From: Candidatus Zixiibacteriota bacterium
GTDB taxonomy: Bacteria > Zixibacteria > MSB-5A5 > SM23-73-2
DNA: 37,759 bases
Assembly (NCBI GenBank): GCA_030615745.1
Contig: JAUWYR010000023.1
Coordinates: forward strand, 1 to 37,759
Reading direction: 5' to 3'
The notes beneath the pieces were generated by a model. That model saw only the letters and a list, made by a program, of their open reading frames with translations. It was not told where the DNA came from and did no database searches. Shown here piece after piece: positions 34,213-37,759 of the stretch (within the stretch, counting starts at the first letter, position 1; every line of letters starts with the position of its first letter). A program made the translations under genes and the position numbers.

Positions 34213-34974
34213 TTAAACCTTGCGGGCAACAACTATCATCCGAGGGGAATCTATTGTGTATTCTTTTAAATCAAAGTTTCCGTAAACTCCCTCCAAACTC
34301 AATTTTGCATCCTTTAAAAGCTTAATCAACTCGGAGAGGGAATAAATTCTTAAAGATATTGAATACTCTTTTCTTTTGTTATCCTCAAAGAGCAAGGTGC
34401 GAGAACTATCTATGCGACCCAAAAAAAGATCCAAAAAACTCTCCTCCAGCATCACAAAACTCTTCTTTTTCATCCAGTGTTTTGGTCTGAAACTTCTTAT
34501 GAGATACTCACGATTTATTGTATCCAAAAAGAAGATACCATTCGGTTTTAAAGCTTTTGATACCCCCTTCAATACCTTCAGGTCATCTTCCTCTTGGTCG
34601 AAAAATCCAAAGGAGGTGAACATATTTATCACCGCATCAAATTTATTATTGAATGGAAGCTCTCTCATATCCCCCTCTAAAAACTCTATTTGCAGTCCTA
34701 AATTCTTTGAGGTTTCTTTTGCCCTCTCGATGAAAATTTTTGAAAGGTCATACCCGGTGACCTCAAATCCCCTTTGAGCCAGCTCAACCGAATGCCTTCC
34801 ATATCCACAGCACAAATCCAAAATCTTTGCTTCTGGCTTTAAATCTAAAAGCTTTATTATCGAATCCACCTCCTTAGTAGTTCCCGGTTCCAGATGCGCA
34901 TAAACCTCTAAATAGTGCTCGTCAAAAAGATCTTCCCACCAGATGTTTTCTTTTCTTTTATCACTTTTTTTCAT
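34213..34974 (-). CDS. class I SAM-dependent methyltransferase
   Basis: A 253-residue soluble protein with a Rossmann-type methyltransferase core. Motif I is ILDLCCGYGRHS (about 56-67), followed by the acidic end of strand 2 (VTGYDLSKIFIERAKE, about 79-94) and motif III-like FLEGDMRELPFNNKFDAVINM split around 105-125. The substrate cannot be told from the sequence. It starts 4 bases after the agmatinase stop, so it is probably co-translated with it. That makes a small-molecule substrate linked to polyamine metabolism conceivable, but a general methyltransferase is equally possible. Confidence 0.82.
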   Translation of the reverse strand: MKKSDKRKENIWWEDLFDEHYLEVYAHLEPGTTKEVDSIIKLLDLKPEAKILDLCCGYGRHSVELAQRGFEVTGYDLSKIFIERAKETSKNLGLQIEFLEGDMRELPFNNKFDAVINMFTSFGFFDQEEDDLKVLKGVSKALKPNGIFFLDTINREYLIRSFRPKHWMKKKSFVMLEESFLDLFLGRIDSSRTLLFEDNKRKEYSISLRIYSLSELIKLLKDAKLSLEGVYGNFDLKEYTIDSPRMIVVARKV

Positions 34975-34978
34975 CCTT

Positions 34979-35872
34979 TTACTCCTTGCTTTTTTTCCCA
35001 GATATTATATATCCAATCATTTTATAGACCAGTTTTGCTGTTAAAAAGTTCGGAGAAACATTTCCTGGTATAGGGGAAAGCTCAGTTATGTCAAATCCCA
35101 CAACATTTTTTGTTTGAGCTAATCTTTTCAAAAGATATAAAGTTTCATACCATCCAATCCCTCCTGGCTCAGGTGTCCCAACTGAAGGCATTATTGATGG
35201 GTTTAAAAAATCTAAATCGAAGCTAAGATAAACATCCTCTGACAGGAGTTTTAAAACCTCATCAAAAAAAGAAAAGTTATCTTTTATCTTGTGGGCAAAA
35301 AAGAGTTTAATCTTTTTCTTCTTGGCAAAAGAGAGCTCATCTGTGCTTATGCTTCTTATCCCAACCCCAACATATGGGCAGAACTCACTTATTCTCCTCA
35401 TAGCACAGGCATGGCTATATTTTGAGCCCTGATAAGAGTCTCTTAGGTCAGCATGGGCATCTAACTGCAGAACTGAGAGATTTTGGTACTTTTTTTTGAA
35501 AGCTTTAATCAAACCAACTGTGATAGTGTGCTCCCCTCCAATGCTTAAGATAATCTTTTTCTTTTCCAGAAGATTTTCAGCCACATCTTCTATCCTTTTT
35601 GTCATCTTCTCCGGGTTAGAAACAATAGGCTCCAACTCACCTAAGGTGCAAATCCCCTTTTCACAAGGCTCAAAACCTAACTCGCAGTCGAAAAGCTCAA
35701 CCTCCTGCGATGCACAAATCAAAGCATTAGGACCGTATTTTGTCCCTTTTACAAAAGTTGTGCTCTCCTCATAAGGGATAGGAAGAAGAACAAAGTTAGA
35801 ATATTCGAATTTTGAAAGCTTTTCCGGAAGAGCTAAAAAGTTATTGGGAGAAAAAAGATTTTTGTTTAGCAC
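34979..35872 (-). CDS. speB: agmatinase (ureohydrolase family)
   Basis: A 297-residue ureohydrolase. The binuclear manganese site is complete: His115 in IGGEHT, Asp138, His140 and Asp142 in LDAHADLRD, and Asp219/Asp221 in SFDLDFLNP. The family motif SVGTPEPGG follows (about 230-238, Glu235). Agmatinase splits agmatine into putrescine and urea. It lies downstream of a pyruvoyl arginine decarboxylase, which makes agmatine, and of a deoxyhypusine-synthase-like enzyme, which could use putrescine. Arginase, formiminoglutamase or guanidinobutyrase activity is possible, but the context strongly favours agmatinase. Confidence 0.87.
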   Translation of the reverse strand: MLNKNLFSPNNFLALPEKLSKFEYSNFVLLPIPYEESTTFVKGTKYGPNALICASQEVELFDCELGFEPCEKGICTLGELEPIVSNPEKMTKRIEDVAENLLEKKKIILSIGGEHTITVGLIKAFKKKYQNLSVLQLDAHADLRDSYQGSKYSHACAMRRISEFCPYVGVGIRSISTDELSFAKKKKIKLFFAHKIKDNFSFFDEVLKLLSEDVYLSFDLDFLNPSIMPSVGTPEPGGIGWYETLYLLKRLAQTKNVVGFDITELSPIPGNVSPNFLTAKLVYKMIGYIISGKKSKE

Positions 35873-35919
35873 TTTAGTTAACTTTGTTTTAATCTCTTTT
35901 TATATCAAACGAGAAAGAA

Positions 35920-35982
35920 ACCTATTACCTACTACCTATTACCTACCACCTACCACCTAAAACCTACCACCTAAAACCTAAT
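35920..35982 (-). repeat. heptamer array, ACCTACC type (9 units)
   Basis: Nine consecutive 7-bp units on the plus strand: ACCTATT, ACCTACT, ACCTATT, ACCTACC, ACCTACC, ACCTAAA, ACCTACC, ACCTAAA, ACCTAAT. On the coding strand the consensus is NNTAGGT, with TAGGT fixed. It is the longest array here, of the same type and orientation as that at 8304-8338. It runs into the 3' end of the deoxyhypusine-synthase-like gene and provides its last residues (LGFRW) and its TAG stop. Confidence 0.88.
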
Positions 35983-37019
35983 TTCCCCCCTTCCAGCTTA
36001 AATCGAGGGTGTTTTCTTTTTTTAGCCAAATCTTTAGCTCCTTTGGCTAAAGCTGTGACCAGAAAAGGAAAAGCTATGGTTGCATCTGAATGAACTGTTA
36101 TCATCTTAGCTTTTTTGTGAATCTTTCCCCAGGATTGTGCTTCTTGAAATGTGCATCCTGAAAGTCCTCCCCAGTATGGAGCATCAGTTGTTATCTGAAT
36201 GGCGTATTTATGTCCGAGCTCTTTGTCTCCTAAAAAAAATGATGCTGTTACCTCAGCCTGCTGGATGAAATTCTTTGGAACACCTCCTCCAACATAGATC
36301 ACACCTGTTGAAATCGAATTAAGAACAATATCTGCGGTTTCATTCACATCAGTTATCACATCGAACAAAAAGTTTTTTTTGAATTTTCTGTTGTAAGTAG
36401 CAATCGATATTCCGATGGAAGAATCAGCCACTGCAGGACAATAGATTGGAACCTTTGATTTATAAGCTTGTGTCAAAATCCCATCTATTTTTGAGATCTT
36501 AGATAATTCCTTACCCAGAAGATAAAAAAACTCCCTAGTGGTGTATGCTTTATCTGGCTCTAAGGTGAAAAGGAATAGGTCTGATACCCAATCATCTGTT
36601 TTGCGGAATTCAGCTTCTGAGGCAAATATGTCATATATTCTATCGATTCCCTTATCTTTAAGTTCGGTATCGCTAACCTGGGGGTCACCTATAAAGTGGT
36701 AATAACCTAAGGTTTCGTGAATGTCGTGGAATAGATTAGCACCGGTTGAGACCAGGCAATCGATGAACCTGTTTTTAATAAGATAAGCCATAATCTCCCT
36801 GAACCCCGCAGGAATCAAAGCGCCTGAAAACCCTAAAAATATAGTTGTTTTTCCTTTAAGCATCTGTTTCCATACATCCAGAGCTTTTGCCAGATTTCTT
36901 CCCTGAAAGGAGATATATTCCATATCTTTTAGAAGCTGGTCCAGATTTTTTTTAGGGTCAACCTTAAAAGGACGCGTAGGAGTCCGAAGGATTTTTTGTG
37001 TATCTGGGTGTTTTTTCAT
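35964..37019 (-). CDS. deoxyhypusine/homospermidine synthase family enzyme
   Basis: A 351-residue member of the deoxyhypusine synthase family (NAD-dependent aminobutyl transfer). The catalytic lysine motif SWGKI is present (Lys299), as are GFSGALIPAGFRE, STGANLFHDIHE and the glycine-rich VIYVGGGVPKNF. Bacteria lack eIF5A; known bacterial homologues make homospermidine from putrescine or related polyamines, so that is the likely role here. It lies between the arginine decarboxylase and agmatinase genes. A GGAG site precedes the ATG at 37019. The final LGFRW and stop codon come from the heptamer array, so the natural C-terminus may have been replaced. The substrate is inferred. Confidence 0.82.
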   Translation of the reverse strand: MKKHPDTQKILRTPTRPFKVDPKKNLDQLLKDMEYISFQGRNLAKALDVWKQMLKGKTTIFLGFSGALIPAGFREIMAYLIKNRFIDCLVSTGANLFHDIHETLGYYHFIGDPQVSDTELKDKGIDRIYDIFASEAEFRKTDDWVSDLFLFTLEPDKAYTTREFFYLLGKELSKISKIDGILTQAYKSKVPIYCPAVADSSIGISIATYNRKFKKNFLFDVITDVNETADIVLNSISTGVIYVGGGVPKNFIQQAEVTASFFLGDKELGHKYAIQITTDAPYWGGLSGCTFQEAQSWGKIHKKAKMITVHSDATIAFPFLVTALAKGAKDLAKKRKHPRFKLEGGKLGFRW

Positions 37020-37133
37020 TTTTAATTACTCCAACATCTGCCTCGAATCACCGAGGATTATTTTATGCCACGTCTTCATAATCTTAATAGACTTTGCTTA
37101 ATATCCCAGCTGGTTTAAAATTTACAGATTGCA

Positions 37134-37334
37134 TCAAACTTTTCTTTTCTTCAATTTAGAATGAAGGTAGAAAACCTTTCTTGTAAAATAATCCAGTATT
37201 GCGAAATCTTCACCACACTCATCGCAATGATAATAAATAGTGCTCCGACCTTCAAATTGTTCATCGCTATCCACAATAATTACTTCCCACGTTTCAGAAC
37301 TACAATCACAAATCTTGAATTTTTTCTCCATCAT
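37134..37334 (-). CDS. small CxC/CxxC putative metal-binding protein
   Basis: A 66-residue protein with two cysteine pairs, CDC near residue 9-11 and CDEC near 37-40 followed by GEDF, spaced as in a zinc-ribbon. The middle is strand-like and the C-terminus is basic (KLKKRKV). Two adjacent ATG codons could start it; the ribosome-binding site is weak. I do not recognise the family. It lies between the restriction-enzyme-like remnant and the deoxyhypusine-synthase-like gene and has no evident link to polyamines. The regular cysteine pairs argue for a real gene. Confidence 0.5.
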   Translation of the reverse strand: MMEKKFKICDCSSETWEVIIVDSDEQFEGRSTIYYHCDECGEDFAILDYFTRKVFYLHSKLKKRKV

Positions 37335-37338
37335 CTCA

Positions 37339-37488
37339 TTAAGGCTTATCCTTGAATATTATGACCATGATTTTAAGCCAAAGTTGTGCCTCATTATCTT
37401 TTTTCCAATTGTTAAACTTACCACAAACAGCCTCTTCATTAGCAAAACCTCCCTTAGCTGTTCGAGAACCAAGCTCAAATGTTGTCAT
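37339..37488 (-). pseudogene. restriction-endonuclease-like N-terminal remnant
   Basis: A 49-codon frame with a good GGAGAT site before its ATG encodes a peptide beginning MTTFELGSRTAKGGFANEEA and containing KFNNWKKDNEAQLWLKIM. From memory, the pattern TAKxGFxNE...FNNW...AxxWLxIMGY occurs at the N-terminus of some type II restriction endonucleases that are several hundred residues long. Here it ends soon after KIM. Adding one base after that ATG codon would give KIMGHNIQG and then a stop, which suggests a frameshifted, deleted remnant. No methyltransferase partner is visible. The family match is recollection, not a search result. Confidence 0.4.
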
Positions 37489-37539
37489 TATTCATATCTC
37501 CTATGGGTGCGTCTCTGCACTCTGTTGTAACTTAATCCC

Positions 37540-37759
37540 TTAATCCGGAACAAATATCGCAGCTGCTACCACCGTTGTCCACAATCCATTTTTATCACCT
37601 TTAGCCGATTGTGTAACACTGGTGGTTCGAACTATCTGGCCGGAGATTTTCCAGATCTCCTTTTTTTCATCATAAGACTTATCCGGATCGATCTCGATTC
37701 CCAAAGTGGTGGCAAGCATTGTAGCGGCTAAATCCTCAGCATAGTCTCCAGCTTTTTTC
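37540..37759 (-). CDS. pdaD: pyruvoyl-dependent arginine decarboxylase, C-terminal part (cut by window)
   Basis: An open frame enters from the right edge and ends at TAA (37542-37540), giving the last 72 residues. It includes [20 protein letters not shown], then [38 protein letters not shown]. This closely follows the conserved end of pyruvoyl-dependent arginine decarboxylases, which convert arginine to agmatine after self-cleavage at a serine that lies beyond the window. Some bacteria and many archaea use it instead of the PLP enzyme SpeA. With agmatinase downstream, agmatine production is the natural role. Confidence 0.85.
   Translation of the reverse strand, partial: KKAGDYAEDLAATMLATTLGIEIDPDKSYDEKKEIWKISGQIVRTTSVTQSAKGDKNGLWTTVVAAAIFVPD

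Noticed and set aside
35920-35982. Possible CRISPR array
   Set aside because: The repeat is a continuous 7-bp tandem unit with no spacers and no cas gene nearby.
37240-37543. Plus-strand frames near the right edge
   Set aside because: They are antisense to the CxC/CxxC gene, the restriction-enzyme-like remnant and the gap before pdaD, where minus-strand frames have better ribosome-binding sites and recognisable similarity.

Overview
The window is AT-rich bacterial DNA. Every gene I can support lies on the minus strand, so transcription runs from right to left throughout. Lipoproteins, periplasmic parvulin foldases, a PorV-type barrel and type IX-like sorting domains indicate a Gram-negative (diderm) cell. 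A Bat operon, a PorU/PorV pair and an archaeal-type UbiA prenyltransferase together suggest an uncultured lineage of the FCB superphylum (Zixibacteria-, WOR-3- or Cloacimonadota-like). That placement is inference; there is no rRNA gene in the window to settle it.

Layout in the direction of transcription. (1) 37759-34213: a polyamine block. It holds the C-terminal end of a pyruvoyl-dependent arginine decarboxylase (not in any complete ORF because the window cuts it), a short restriction-enzyme-like remnant, a small CxC/CxxC protein, a deoxyhypusine/homospermidine synthase family enzyme, an agmatinase and a methyltransferase. The enzymes suggest arginine to agmatine to putrescine to homospermidine. 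(2) 34127-24465: housekeeping and envelope genes: mfd, three consecutive parvulin foldases (two lipoproteins and a SurA-like protein), an S4 RNA-binding protein, hflX and a stand-alone receiver protein. (3) 24208-12350: a T9SS-like locus behind a near-perfect sigma70 promoter and a possible leader attenuator. It encodes a PorU-like C25 peptidase, a PorV-like barrel with beta-propeller and LysM-like segments inserted into it, a large M6 metalloprotease with a C-terminal sorting domain, and two tandem DUF5683-like exported proteins. (4) 12091-10410: an archaeal-type UbiA prenyltransferase and a short TolB-like exported protein. (5) 10372-346: an extended Bat operon: BatD-like protein, MoxR ATPase, DUF58, TatA, a second BatD-like protein, BatA, BatB, BatC, BatD, BatE.

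The gaps between genes carry many small repeats. There are five arrays of 7-bp units; one supplies the stop codon of the deoxyhypusine-synthase-like gene and another fills the moxR-DUF58 gap. There are four different palindromic REP/MITE-like elements. A 20-bp sequence occurs three times in the porU/porV locus. A diverged duplicate of the batD 5' end ends at a double hairpin.

The best candidates for something undescribed are the propeller/LysM-in-barrel PorV homologue beside PorU and a sorted protease, the three BatD paralogues with TatA in one Bat operon, and the compact polyamine cluster.
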